Positions 55,097 to 64,000 of a DNA stretch of 64,000 nucleotides are shown one piece after another (the stretch's first letter is position 1; every line of letters begins with the position of its first letter). The translations under genes and the position numbers were made by a program. The notes beneath the pieces are model-generated. The model worked only from the letters and a program-made list of their open reading frames with translations. It made no database searches and was not told the DNA's origin. Origin of the DNA: Pegoplata infirma (Eukaryota > Arthropoda > Insecta > Diptera > Anthomyiidae); contig OY992537.1 of the NCBI GenBank assembly GCA_963921195.1, positions 128,176,694-128,240,693 on the forward strand, written 5' to 3'.

Positions 55097-56178
55097 ATCC
55101 CACAAGCGTTAAAAACCTCCACCACAGTAGTGCTGCCACGATGGCACTGCTGATGACTCTCATCGAAGGGTCATATGACGTGGCGCTATCCAAAAGCCCT
55201 GGGTGGATGCCACAGGTGAAATTAAAGGGCTTTCGCTTCCAAACTACGATCTACTATTTTCGCAAACAGAAGGTACGAAACGAGCAGCTATTTTGGCAAA
55301 AAAATCAATAAAAGCACTTCTTTTACAGAAATTTAGTACAAACGATTTAACCGCAATGATATGTAAATTAGGGAAGAGGACAATAAATATTATCTCGTCC
55401 TATATGGCGCACAATAAGGACTCACGGGAAAAAGGTTTAGTACATTATAATAGGTTGTGATGCAAATGCACACAACACTTTATGGGGCTCTCCTGATATA
55501 AACGATAGAAGTGAAGAACTACTTCAATTTATAAAAGATTCGGATATAAACATCGCAAACATTGGTTCAGAACCAACTTATATAAGACATAATAGTCAAA
55601 ACGTCTTAGATTTAACACTATATGCAGGTAAACCCGATATGAACTTGGTTGAGTGGAGAATTCTTGATAGGGCTTCTTGCTCAGACCACAAATATTTAGC
55701 TTTTAAAATCGAAATAAATTTTCCTAAATCAAACAAATCTTATAGAAACACTGAAAAGACCAACTGGGAAAAAGTTAGGGAAATAACAAAAAAGGAACTA
55801 ACAATTCTGTCGAATAGGGAAATCTCAAATTATGAGGAAGTAGAAATCGTAAATGATAGAATTACAACAATCCTACGGAACTCTTTCGAAAAATCTTGTC
55901 CGATAAGATACACTCGAAAAAGGCCCCAACCCCCTTGGTGGTCAAAGGAACTGGCAAAAGTACGGAACTCGGTTCAGGAAAGTTTTAACCTCGCTAGGCG
56001 AAATAATACTGATAATAACTGGGCACTTTATAGAACAGAATTAAAAGCTTTTAAGAAACTAATAAGGAAATCAAAGAAAACCAGTTGGGAAAATTTGTGT
56101 AGTAATATAGAAAATACTACAGAAGCTGCCAGACTGAGGAAAATCCTGTCGAAAAAAGTGTTCCACCAATTCTGTTGA
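55093..56178 (+). pseudogene. LINE ORF2 endonuclease (EEP/APE type), frameshifted
   Basis: It starts MNPTSVKNLHHSSAATMALL in the frame opened by the ATGA overlap. A one-base loss near 55185 moves the reading to KPWVDATGEIKGLSLPNYDL. A second break near 55445 moves it to IIGCDANAHNTLWGSPDIND, then PTYIRHNSQNVLDLTL and RASCSDHKYLAF. GCDANAH..W and SDH are the conserved C-terminal motifs of APE-like LINE endonucleases, which nick the target DNA. The QEPW site near the start has QKPW, so the catalytic Glu appears lost. The linker that leads to the RT follows to 56178. Confidence 0.8.
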
Positions 56179-57360
56179 AACGAGAGGATGATAATTGGAT
56201 TGATAGAGCAGAGGAAACACTCGATGTTCTTTTGAAAACACACTTTCCGGGATGTACCACGGATCCGATACCGGATGGTTTTAATTTCGATGCTACCTTG
56301 GAAATTCCTGAACATCTTTTAACCACCGATCGTGTGAAATGGGCGTTTAGTTCATTTAGACCATAAAAATCACCTAGACCAGACGGCATTATACCGGCAA
56401 TGTTGCAAAATGTTGCTCATGGTATAACGCCACATCTGCTAAAAATTTTCAATGCCTGCTTTAGGATGTGGTACATACCAATCGCATGGCAAAAGACTAT
56501 TATAACATACTTACCTAAGAGTCGTAAAATCAACCACGCGACCGCTAAAGATTACCGACCGATTAGTTTGACATCATTTTTGCTAAAAACTGTATAAAGG
56601 ATACTGGACTTACATATAAGGGCTAACCTGGCACCACACTTTATGTCGGATTCGCAACATGCTTATCAGCAGGGAAAATCCAAAGAAAATTCACTCCATT
56701 TGTTGGTACAGAGAATAGAGACATCCCTTGAATATAGGGCTTTTAATAATGTAAGTACGGAGTCGATAATAAGTGCGATGAACAAAGCATCGATCAATCA
56801 CTGCATAATAATGTGGGTTAAGCGAATGCTTTTGAATTGGGAAATTACCGCTGTATGGGGTCAGCTAAGGCCTCACGTTACGCGACAAGGGGTACACCAC
56901 AAGGCGGAGTTCTGTCATCTTTACTCTGGCTGTTAGCGGTAGACCCTATCCTGAAGAAACTTGGAACTTCAACCATCGCTTATGCGGATGATGTCGTGAT
57001 ATTGTCTTGCGGAAAGTATCCGGACACGATACCTGATTTACTCGAGGGGTCATTGAAGATGATGTGATGTGGGCATCAGATAACGGACCCAACGTAAACC
57101 CGAAAAAGACGGAAATAGTACTTTTTACTAGGAGATACAAGATACCAAATTTTAGGAAGATTAGAATCGGGGGAGTTGAAATTCCACTATCACTTCATGC
57201 GAAATTTTTAGTAGTGATTTTGGACAGCAAGCTCTCTTGGAAAACTAACACGCTTGAGAGAATTAAGAAGGCTAACAATGCTTACTACGCATGAAAGAAA
57301 TTGTTTGGTATGACAAGGGGATTAGAGCCTACAGTTACGTATTGGATTTATACTTCAGTG
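56179..57360 (+). pseudogene. LINE reverse transcriptase, multiply broken
   Basis: Blocks in order: EETLDVLLKTHFPG; RPDGIIPAMLQNV; WQKTIITYLPKS; DYRPISLTSFLLK; DSQHAYQQGKS; AFNNVSTESI; GTPQGGVLSSLLW; IAYADDVVILS (catalytic YADD intact); PKKTEIVLFTRR; KANNAYYA. In-frame stops replace sense codons at 56364-56366, 56595-56597 and 57292-57294. There are frameshifts near 56856 and 57064. Between SLEYR and AFNNV about ten residues are missing, including the first catalytic Asp (normally FLDIEGAFN in relatives). It is interrupted at 57360 by a DNA element. Confidence 0.85.
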
Positions 57361-57642
57361 CACTGAAAGAATTTTGTTCATTACGGCTATGAAAACGTAC
57401 ATTGATTCTATGAAAAAAATCATTAGAAGTGAGCCAATGATGCCCTTCATAGAATCTATGAATCAAATTCATAGAAACCAGAAACCTATGAAAAAGTTCA
57501 TAGGCTATGGAAAAAAAAATATTATTCAATTCTATTTTTATTTATTTTATTATTTCAATTTTATTTTTTTTTTTATTTTATTTTTATTATTTCATTTATT
57601 TACTATTTTCTATTTTTAAAAATTTATATTTTTTTTTAACTT

Positions 57643-57718
57643 ATCCCCACCGAGATTCGAACATAAAACCTCTTGTTCGTGAAGCTTAATGTCTAACCAC
57701 TTAGCTAAATTATATAAA
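57643..57718 (-). ncRNA. tRNA-like Pol III promoter, left arm
   Basis: The minus strand reads TAGCTAAGTGGTTAGA (A box, 57707-57692) and GTTCGAATCTC (B box, 57662-57652), 45 nt apart and close to the consensus. The acceptor arms do not pair, so it is a SINE-like head and not a working tRNA gene. It points outward, to the left. Confidence 0.65.
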
Positions 57719-57904
57719 CAAGTAACAACACTTAAAAGCTTTTTTGAATAATATTCTGCTAACATATTAAGTTTGTGTCTTTGCTCTGTCACAACGCTCT
57801 GCCAAAAGCTGTGTGTGTGTTTGTAGAAAACAAATATTTTGTGTATTTACAAAAATGAAGCGTTATAAAACCAAGCGTTAGTTGGCGAGATTTTTCATCT
57901 TTGG

Positions 57905-57985
57905 TGGCGCTGATAGCTAAGGCGTCGACAATTGCCACTTCAGCCGGTAGGTCTTGGGTTCTAGCCCCGGTCAGGGCAGCAATGA
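57905..57985 (+). ncRNA. tRNA-like Pol III promoter, right arm
   Basis: TAGCTAAGGCG (A box, 57914-57924) and GGTTCTAGCCCC (B box, 57957-57968), about 42 nt apart. Alignable with the left-arm copy, but diverged. It points outward, to the right, followed by T-rich sequence from about 57990 that could terminate Pol III. Confidence 0.65.
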
Positions 57986-58302
57986 AAATTTTTTTTTTAA
58001 TGTTTTTTTTATTTTTTTTTATTTTTTTAATAAATTTATTCAACTGTTTTAATTATTGTAACATTATTTTAATTATTTAAAAAAATAAATGGCATATTGA
58101 TGGCATTTTCTTCTATGAATGACATTCATTAATTCTATGAATTTTTTCTATGAATTTAATAAAATCTATGAATAAAATTCTATGAAAAATTTCAGAATAC
58201 TAATGAATATTCATTCAGCCAATGAATTGTTTCATAGATTCTATGAATTTGGTTTTATGAAATTTGTTCATAGATGGAATGAACAATAATTCTTTCAGTG
58301 TG

Positions 58303-59191
58303 GTAAGACCAATCTTACTTTACGGAGTGTTAGTCTGGTATAAGGCACTTGAAAGGGATGCGATACTAAACCAGTTCCAAGGACTTCAACGGCTTATGGG
58401 ACGTAGTATCACAGGCGCTTATAAGGCCTGCCTCAGACACAAACACATAGAGTGGGAGCAGGTTTTACAAACGTGGAGCTAAACCAGAACTTTTCGTTTA
58501 ATCTTCCTTTGGAGCATATTTCAAGCTGACATAGTTGTAATAACTAAGGCTGTGGAACATATCGAGGAAACCAGGGGAGCAACCATAAAATTTTTACGTG
58601 GATAGCCAGACCGCTTTAAAGGCGCTTCAAAGTTATTATATCAAATCTGAAATAGTTTTACAATGTTACGAGAACTTGCAGACGTTGTGTCAGCACAACC
58701 AAGTTAATTTATTATGGGTACCAGGACACAACGGATTACAGCAAAATGAAAGGACAGACGAACTCGCGAAACTTGGAGCTGATGGTGTAGGTACCATGGT
58801 GCTAGTTTAACCATCGCTCCAACACTTCAAAAAAAGACGAGATTCCATAAATGTTGCAATAGCGAACAGGAAGTGGGAAACTAATTACCTTTTATCACTT
58901 ACGAGAAGGGAATGTCGAGCTCTGACAGGAATAATAACTGGTCACTGTCTCATCGGCATTCATGCTAAGAATATTAGACTCATCCCAGACGCCAGTTATA
59001 AAATATGCGCCTCACCAGAAATGGATAAATCGATAGAACACATACTTTGTCACTGTCCAGCGGTGGCAAGAAGTCGCCGATCGATTACTGATCAGGTAAG
59101 CTTTAATACTTTGGAGGATATAACGCGAATGGATCTTAGAATATTAAAGAGATTCGCAATGACTTTGAACGTGTTTAACTTGCGCCGCTAG
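58303..59191 (+). pseudogene. LINE RT C-terminus, RNase H and tail, broken
   Basis: VRPILLYGVLVWYKAL and QRLMGRSITGA are followed directly by YKACLRHKH. About 28 residues present in copy 1 (ALRTTSAAS..) have been lost. RNase H is recognisable as SIFQADIVVITKA, VDSQTALKAL and WVPGHNGLQQNERTDELAKLGADG, with a frameshift before VDSQ and a stop at 58808-58810. The tail continues as GIITGHCLIGIHAKN and ..IEHILCHCPAVARS to a stop at 59189-59191. The first Cys of the Cys/His motif is Tyr here. Confidence 0.8.
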
Positions 59192-59608
59192 CGAAATAGA
59201 AAAAAAGTTTTGTGGTATCGCTATGGACCAAAAGGTCTATGCGAGGTGTAAATCGTACACCGCCACCCTTACCTAACCTATCTGTAGATAGACCAACGAT
59301 ATCCATATGAATACGAAATAATCTTCATGTAATTTAAATCGACACGTATTTTTGGTCTAGATGATATTCGCGAGTAATCGAAATTTCCCGAAGGTCCATG
59401 TTGTTTCATAAGGTGACAACGAAATTTTTAAGCACTTAAATGGCCGATAAGCCGAGACACCCCAACCTTAAAATCGTCTTTCCTTGTTAGAAATAACTAA
59501 TACGAGATCAAACTGAACTAAATAAAAATTCAGTATTCTAACTTAATTTTATTAAAGAAAAAGTCTCAGGACTTTCGGCATAAGTATTATATTCTGAAAC
59601 AATTTCTA

Positions 59609-60948
59609 CACTCAAAAAAAAAACCTTGTAAAGTTACCAAAAAATCTCGTGATTTTACGAGGCTATTCTCGTAAAATAGGAGGTAGGTAAAACTCTCGTA
59701 AAATTACAAGGATTTCCTCGTAATTTAGAATGCGCCAAAAATTGGTAAAATAACCAATTTTATTTGTAAAAATATTGTTTTAAAACCGGAAAAATAAAAA
59801 AATAAAATGGTAAAATTACAAGAAAAAATGGTAAATATTTTTAAAAAAAATGGTAAATTTACAAACCAAAATGGTAAATTTACAAAAAAAAAATTTGTTA
59901 ATCAACATAAATCCTCGTAATAAAATCATTTTTGTAAATAACTGTTTTTTTTTTTGGAAATTTACTAGAATCCTCGTAATAATAATTTCAAAATTTTGTC
60001 AACTTTTTTTTTAAATATTTTTAATAAAAAAATAAATTTGTCCGGGACTTGGAAATTAAAAAAAAAATAGAAAATTTCCAAAAAAAAAAATGTTTTTTTT
60101 TTTTTGTTTAACAACATAAATCCACGTATAACATAATTTTTTGTAAAATACCAGTTTTTTTGTAAATCAACTAGAATGCTCGTAATAAAAACTACAGTTT
60201 TTATACCCTCCAACTACAGTATGGGGGTATACTCACTTTGTCATTCCGTGTGTAACGCATCGAAATATCGGTCGGGGACCCCATAAAGTATATATATTAT
60301 TGATCAGTGATCGATTCTAAGACATTCTAGCGATGTCCGTCCGTCCGTCCGTCCGTCCGTCTGTCCGTCCGTCCGTCCGTCCGTCTGTAGTTAACACGAT
60401 GCAGTCCAAAATAAAAGAGGTAGATCCCTCAAGTTTGGCACAAATATGTCTTGTGTTCCTAGGCAGGTTAAGTTCGGAAATTGGCCAAATCGGACCAGGG
60501 GGAAAAAAGTTCCCCCTTGAAGAACTAAACCAACCTCTAAAAAAATACACTTTTTTACATGTTTTTTTGTATTTTTGTTAAGTAAATGAAACATTTGGTA
60601 TATTTATCGCGATGGGAAGGTGCTCTCAACGTCCCCCACTGACCAAAAAAAAAAAAAGATACGCCCCTGACAAATTTTTGTTTTAATTTTTTTTTTACAT
60701 TTTGGAGGGTATAAAAGATTCGGCACAGCCGAATTTAACACTCTCACTTGTTTTTTTGTTAAATAACCTTTGAAAATGGTAGAATACAATTACGAAAATA
60801 AACTTGTAAAATTACCAATAAAAGTGTAGTTCTCGTTTTAGCAAATTACAAGATTTTTTGTTAAAAAACAAGGAAAATTGTTAAATATTGGTAGAACGGG
60901 ATTACAAGGCATTTTACCAGACGTTTTACCAGTTTATTTTTTTGAGTG
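59609..60948. mobile_element. TA-flanked CACTCAAAAAA element of the GTAAAATTAC family
   Basis: CACTCAAAAAAAAAACCTTG after TA (59607-59608) and TTTTACCAG..TTTTTTTGAGTG before TA (60949-60950). Both halves are dense in 'cttgtaaaattacc' and TCGTAAAATAGGAGGTAGG, as in 2440-2915 and 16640-17155. This gives that family defined ends. A DINE-like element is nested inside at 60198-60751. Confidence 0.75.
60198..60751 (+). mobile_element. DINE-1/Helentron-like element, copy C
   Basis: Starts TTTTATACCCTCCAACTAC and ends with hairpin ATTCGGCACAGCCGAAT, CACTCTCACTTGTTTT. The minisatellite (60332-60389) is mostly TCCG units. Closely similar to copies at 37210 and 37951, which suggests fairly recent spread. 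No protein is encoded. Confidence 0.8.
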
Positions 60949-60951
60949 TAG

Positions 60952-62270
60952 AGACAAAACTTGAAATTGGGATCTCAAAACATTTTTATACGGAAAAAGT
61001 AAGATAGTGAAAATAGTAAATTTTTTATTTCTGTGTGATTTTTAAGATCTGCAAAATAACAAAAATTTGGACCTTAAAACCCCATGGAGATATTATTGGA
61101 GTAATGACTACATACCCACTCGCTTGCGGGGTATGTAGCTTAACATGTGATGTGATGTCATTACTCTTCAAATACGTAATATTATAATCTGGCAGGTAAT
61201 GGTGACTCATTACCAGGTAAGGTTTAAGTAATGAGTGCTTATACCAAGTTTTAACTGGGTAGTTGTATACGAAAATGTATAACTTTTTTACTAGTTATAT
61301 ATTAAACGTATCAATCAAATTGAATCCAAAAAAATTTATTTCATTAATTTATATTGAAATGTTTATGGTTTTTAATATATTTTTCCCTTAAATTTTTTTA
61401 TTGTTTTTATTATTATTATTTTTTTTTCTTTTTCAATTAATTAATGTTTATGAGTTTTACCACGCATTTTCATTATACTTAAAATCGTTAGCGTACAATA
61501 TGTGTATTATTATGATGATGATGATGAAACCGCTATATAACCACATCTGGTTGTTTAAATATTTTACTGTTACTAAAAACAATTCTAAAATTAATATTAT
61601 CAAAATTGAATACGAATCGACAAAAAAAGATGAGCTTGATTGCTTTTTTATTTGTATATTTTTTTTTTTCAATATTACTCATACTTTTTGTTAAATAGCC
61701 AGTAGTAAATTGTCAGACTTTTTGGATGCTCAATGAACCCTAAAATTTCAAAATACTTAAAACTGAAATATTAAGCAATACATATAGGAGTGAAGGGTTT
61801 ATTTAAGTTTGACATTCCGTTTGTAACACTTTGAAACACACTGTTCGCCACCAAAAACATTCCAGTAAAACATCTAACTGATAAAAAAAAACCTATAAGC
61901 TAATAGTGCTTCTCTGTATCGTATTCCTACTACGTTCTTTTTCGTTCTACATCCTCGATTTTATATTAAATGCACTTCCTGATTCCAAATCGGTACTTCA
62001 ATTTTTTCTAGCATATTCCGTTTTCGAGATATTCGCGTTTGAAAATGTTTGTCTAATTTATATAGAATGACTGAGGAAAACGGGACATATCAGTTAAATG
62101 CTTATCACGTGACAGGTAAAAATTGGACTTATCACTAAAACTGGCGCGGATCTGCGGGAGGGGGGAATAGGAAATTTCCTTCACCTTCCCATCCCAAACC
62201 GAATTCGAAAGAAAAAAAAGAAAGGAAAGGGGAGGGGAGGGTAGGAAGGAGAGAAAAAGAAAATTAATAA
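60952..62270. other. No gene; CCCAGCAA MITE remnant and ATG microsatellite
   Basis: 61090-61259 holds 'aggtaatggtgactcattac' and ends TTTTAACTGGG, the right end of the CCCAGCAA MITE family. 61510-61526 is a short (ATG)n repeat. A purine-rich stretch lies at 62205-62260. Frames on both strands at 61401-61694 are low-complexity. Confidence 0.45.
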
Positions 62271-62274
62271 TATA

Positions 62275-63150
62275 TATGAAAAATTACTCGGAATCTTAGA
62301 GTTTTCTATAGGAAAAAAGTCTTGAGCTCTCAAAATTTTTCTTTAGAAAAAATCACAGACTATTTTCTATTGGAAAAAGGAACACACAGAAAACAGATTC
62401 AGTTGTTGCAACTGAATTGTTTGCCAACTGAATTTTTGCGGTTGCACCAACTATCACAATATTCAGTTGCCTCTACTGCCAATTCAGTTGTCTCTACCGG
62501 TAAATATCTATTATAAGAACCGAATATTTTTTGTTAAAATTGGCATTGGTTATAGTGATCGAATTTTAAAAAGCGTTATATAGTTGTACCAATCAATGTT
62601 TTTTTTAAACTGTTTCTTTTGAAATAAAATTTTTAATATTTTTTTCAAGCAATTTTACTAATTTATTTCATAGTAAAAATTTTATAATTTAAAAAGTGAA
62701 ATAAATACATACAATAGAAAAAATAAATTACAACTGATAATTCTGATAGAAAAAATTTAAAATCTAAGAATTTTTCTAAAAAAATTGTCTTAGAATCTGT
62801 GAGACTTTCTAGAGCAAAAATAACTCGAAGTCAAAACATATCTCTTAAGAAAATGAATGTCAATGAAAAAATCTAAAAAATATCTAATTTTTTATAGAAA
62901 CATATCTCAGAATCGGAAGATTTTTCTAAAAAAAATTATCAGAATCTGTAAAAGAATATCTCAGAAAATATAATAGAATATATTCTAGAGAAAAAATAAT
63001 GAGGAAAAGTCTCAAATTCTGAAACTTTTCCTATAGAAAAAGTCTCAGATTCGGAGAAAAAGTTTTAGGTTCTGAGAAATGTTTCCTACAGAAAAAGTCT
63101 CAGATTTTTAGTAATTTTTCCTATAGAAAATGTCTCAGATTCTGATAATA
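62275..63150 (+). repeat. Palindromic minisatellite (TCTCAGATTCTGAGA), split block
   Basis: Units of 'cctatagaaaaagtctcagattctgag' occur at 62275-62375 and 62740-63150. The segment between (62383-62740) starts with CACACAGAAAACAG and may be an insertion. Confidence 0.7.
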
Positions 63151-63908
63151 TTTTTGGGGGAACCTTTGTTAATTTCAATATTCTGGCATTTATAAACCTT
63201 AAATTTGTTACCACTCCCAGGACATTTTGGACTCTATGGATTTCTTGGAAACTGTTTTCCATAGGTGTGCTAATATCTAAAATAAGATTTATTGATTTAA
63301 ATTGTTTGTATTGAGGTTGTAGTATCAACTTACCATCAAAATTTTTAACTTTTTTTACGGAATTTTACATGAGTTTTATTTTAAAATTTAAAAAAACGTC
63401 TGAACACAATAACATTTTTCTTTTAACTAATTACTATTTTAATTTTTTTGACGTTTTAGTTTTGTAATCGAAATGAAATTCTAAAGACCAATTATTAGTT
63501 TATAATACCAATACAAATTTATAATTTAGTAAAATTTTTCAAAAATGAAAAATTATTGAAAATTTGGTTAAGTTAACCAACATTTTCAGTTGTGGATACT
63601 ATTACCTAATGTTTTTGGAATTTATTAATTTAAACAAATGATTATTGGTCGAGAGGGAAAATAAAGACTAAAAGAAACGGTTGTACTTACTAAATATTTT
63701 TCAAAATTTTTTTTAGTTTTTAGTTTGGGTATATTTACCAAATTATTAGTTGTTGATACATCCATTCGGTCACGATTGATAATTAATTATTACTGCAGTT
63801 ATTTACTTGGTATGGTGATAAAAAATTTACAATAACAACTAAAAATGTATAAGATTTATCAAAGTTCCGTTTTCATAATGGAATTCCAACTAAACATTTC
63901 TCTGTGTG
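62383..63908. mobile_element. Candidate element with CACACAGA ends
   Basis: CACACAGAAAACAG (62383) and TTTCTCTGTGTG (ending 63908) are inverted, and AAGGAA lies directly outside both (62377-62382 and 63909-63914). The left end has a loose 'ttcagttg' repeat and the right end 'aactaa' repeats. The pairing spans the second minisatellite block, so it could be coincidental. Confidence 0.35.
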
Positions 63909-64000
63909 AAGGAAGGGAACGAAAAATTTGCTTGTGTAAAAAAAAAAATGTCCCCTATTATATGAAAGGTGTTGAGTTTGTGATAGGTTTTTGGGGTCTT

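Larger units (their letters stand above)
57361..58300. mobile_element. 940-bp inverted-repeat element carrying two tRNA-like domains
   Basis: CACTGAAAGAATTTTGTTCA (57361) is mirrored by TGAACAATAATTCTTTCAGTG (ending 58300). Removing the element and one TG restores the LINE reading IYTSVVRPILLYG, so the boundaries and a 2-bp TG duplication are fixed by the host reading frame. Subterminal arms are packed with 'attctatgaat' and 'ttcatag' in both orientations. The inner arms hold diverged, outward-facing tRNA-like sequences (57643-57718 minus, 57905-57985 plus). T-rich tracts flank both. CAC...GTG ends resemble the foldbacks in this window. No transposase. Confidence 0.85.
54625..59282 (+). mobile_element. 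LINE copy 3: longest copy, 5'-truncated, dead
   Basis: A TGTAGATAG duplication flanks it (54616-54624 and 59283-59291; 10 of 11 if extended leftward). The order is ORF1 C-terminal part, endonuclease, reverse transcriptase with YADD, RNase H, a Cys/His tail, and a 3' end of ACCGCCACCCT plus CCTAA. DUF4780-like ORF1 plus endonuclease/RT/RNase H fits the R1/LOA/I group of insect LINEs. The body is about 3.7 kb once the DNA element 57361-58300 is removed. Several stops, frameshifts and deletions make it inactive. Confidence 0.9.

Noticed and set aside
57643..57985. Functional tRNA genes
   Set aside because: A and B boxes are good, but acceptor stems do not pair and the sequences lie in the arms of a transposon; they are SINE-like heads at best.

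Overview
This is very AT-rich eukaryotic DNA with no convincing intact host gene. The repeats point to a higher fly (Diptera), probably one with a large repeat-rich genome. The evidence is a non-LTR retrotransposon whose ORF1 resembles the insect DUF4780 domain and whose ORF2 carries endonuclease, reverse transcriptase and RNase H. There are also DINE-1/Helentron-like elements with TCCG/TCTG minisatellites and many non-autonomous DNA transposons. The species assignment is inference.

The window reads as a stack of transposons inside transposons. Many boundaries are fixed by target-site duplications (TSDs) that can be read directly. Near-perfect 8-bp TSDs with TAGGG.. or CA.TG.TGCCA ends define hAT-type elements at 266-1510, 5256-11399, 7890-9948, 26011-26621, 27467-31749, 29840-31240 and 44653-45901. 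TA-flanked CACTCAAAA or CACAGAAAA elements occur at 5722-10757, 11913-12170, 48016-53193 and 59609-60948. TTAA-flanked CCCATT elements (piggyBac-like) occur at 24792-25171 and 44199-45916. Long palindromic foldback elements with CAC...GTG ends and 3-bp TSDs occur at 11864-13446 and 13578-14793, with a relative at 34879-36964. A Helitron-like segment (17929-21705) has filled up with two satellites, a ~146-bp unit and a 16-bp unit.

Layout: 1-4.2 kb holds a short tandem repeat, a nested hAT and A/T-rich repeats. 4.2-11.7 kb is a nest at least five levels deep. 11.7-16.3 kb is an older element with a TCATCAATATTTT array, broken by two foldbacks, a tRNA-like SINE candidate and a long inverted repeat. 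16.3-21.7 kb holds a minisatellite, a GTAAAATTAC-type repeat and the Helitron-like satellite block. 21.7-24.3 kb is featureless. 24.3-32.9 kb is another nest with three LINE fragments. 34.9-39.7 kb holds a foldback and three full DINE-1-like copies. 42.6-47.8 kb holds a palindrome, piggyBac-like and hAT elements and a T-rich array. 48.0-53.2 kb is a giant foldback inside a TA element. 54.6-59.3 kb is the longest LINE copy, dead, and interrupted by a DNA element carrying two tRNA-like Pol III promoters. 59.6-63.9 kb is more nested repeats.

The only protein-coding relics I recognise belong to the LINE family: copies or fragments at 26.7 kb, 27.9-29.4 kb, 32.2-32.8 kb and 54.6-59.3 kb, all defective. 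Many open frames in the window are artefacts of palindromes, seen as the same peptide on both strands, or of T-rich arrays. One short cysteine-rich frame at 53957-54169 (minus), preceded by a plausible splice acceptor, is the best candidate for a host exon, but it is weak.
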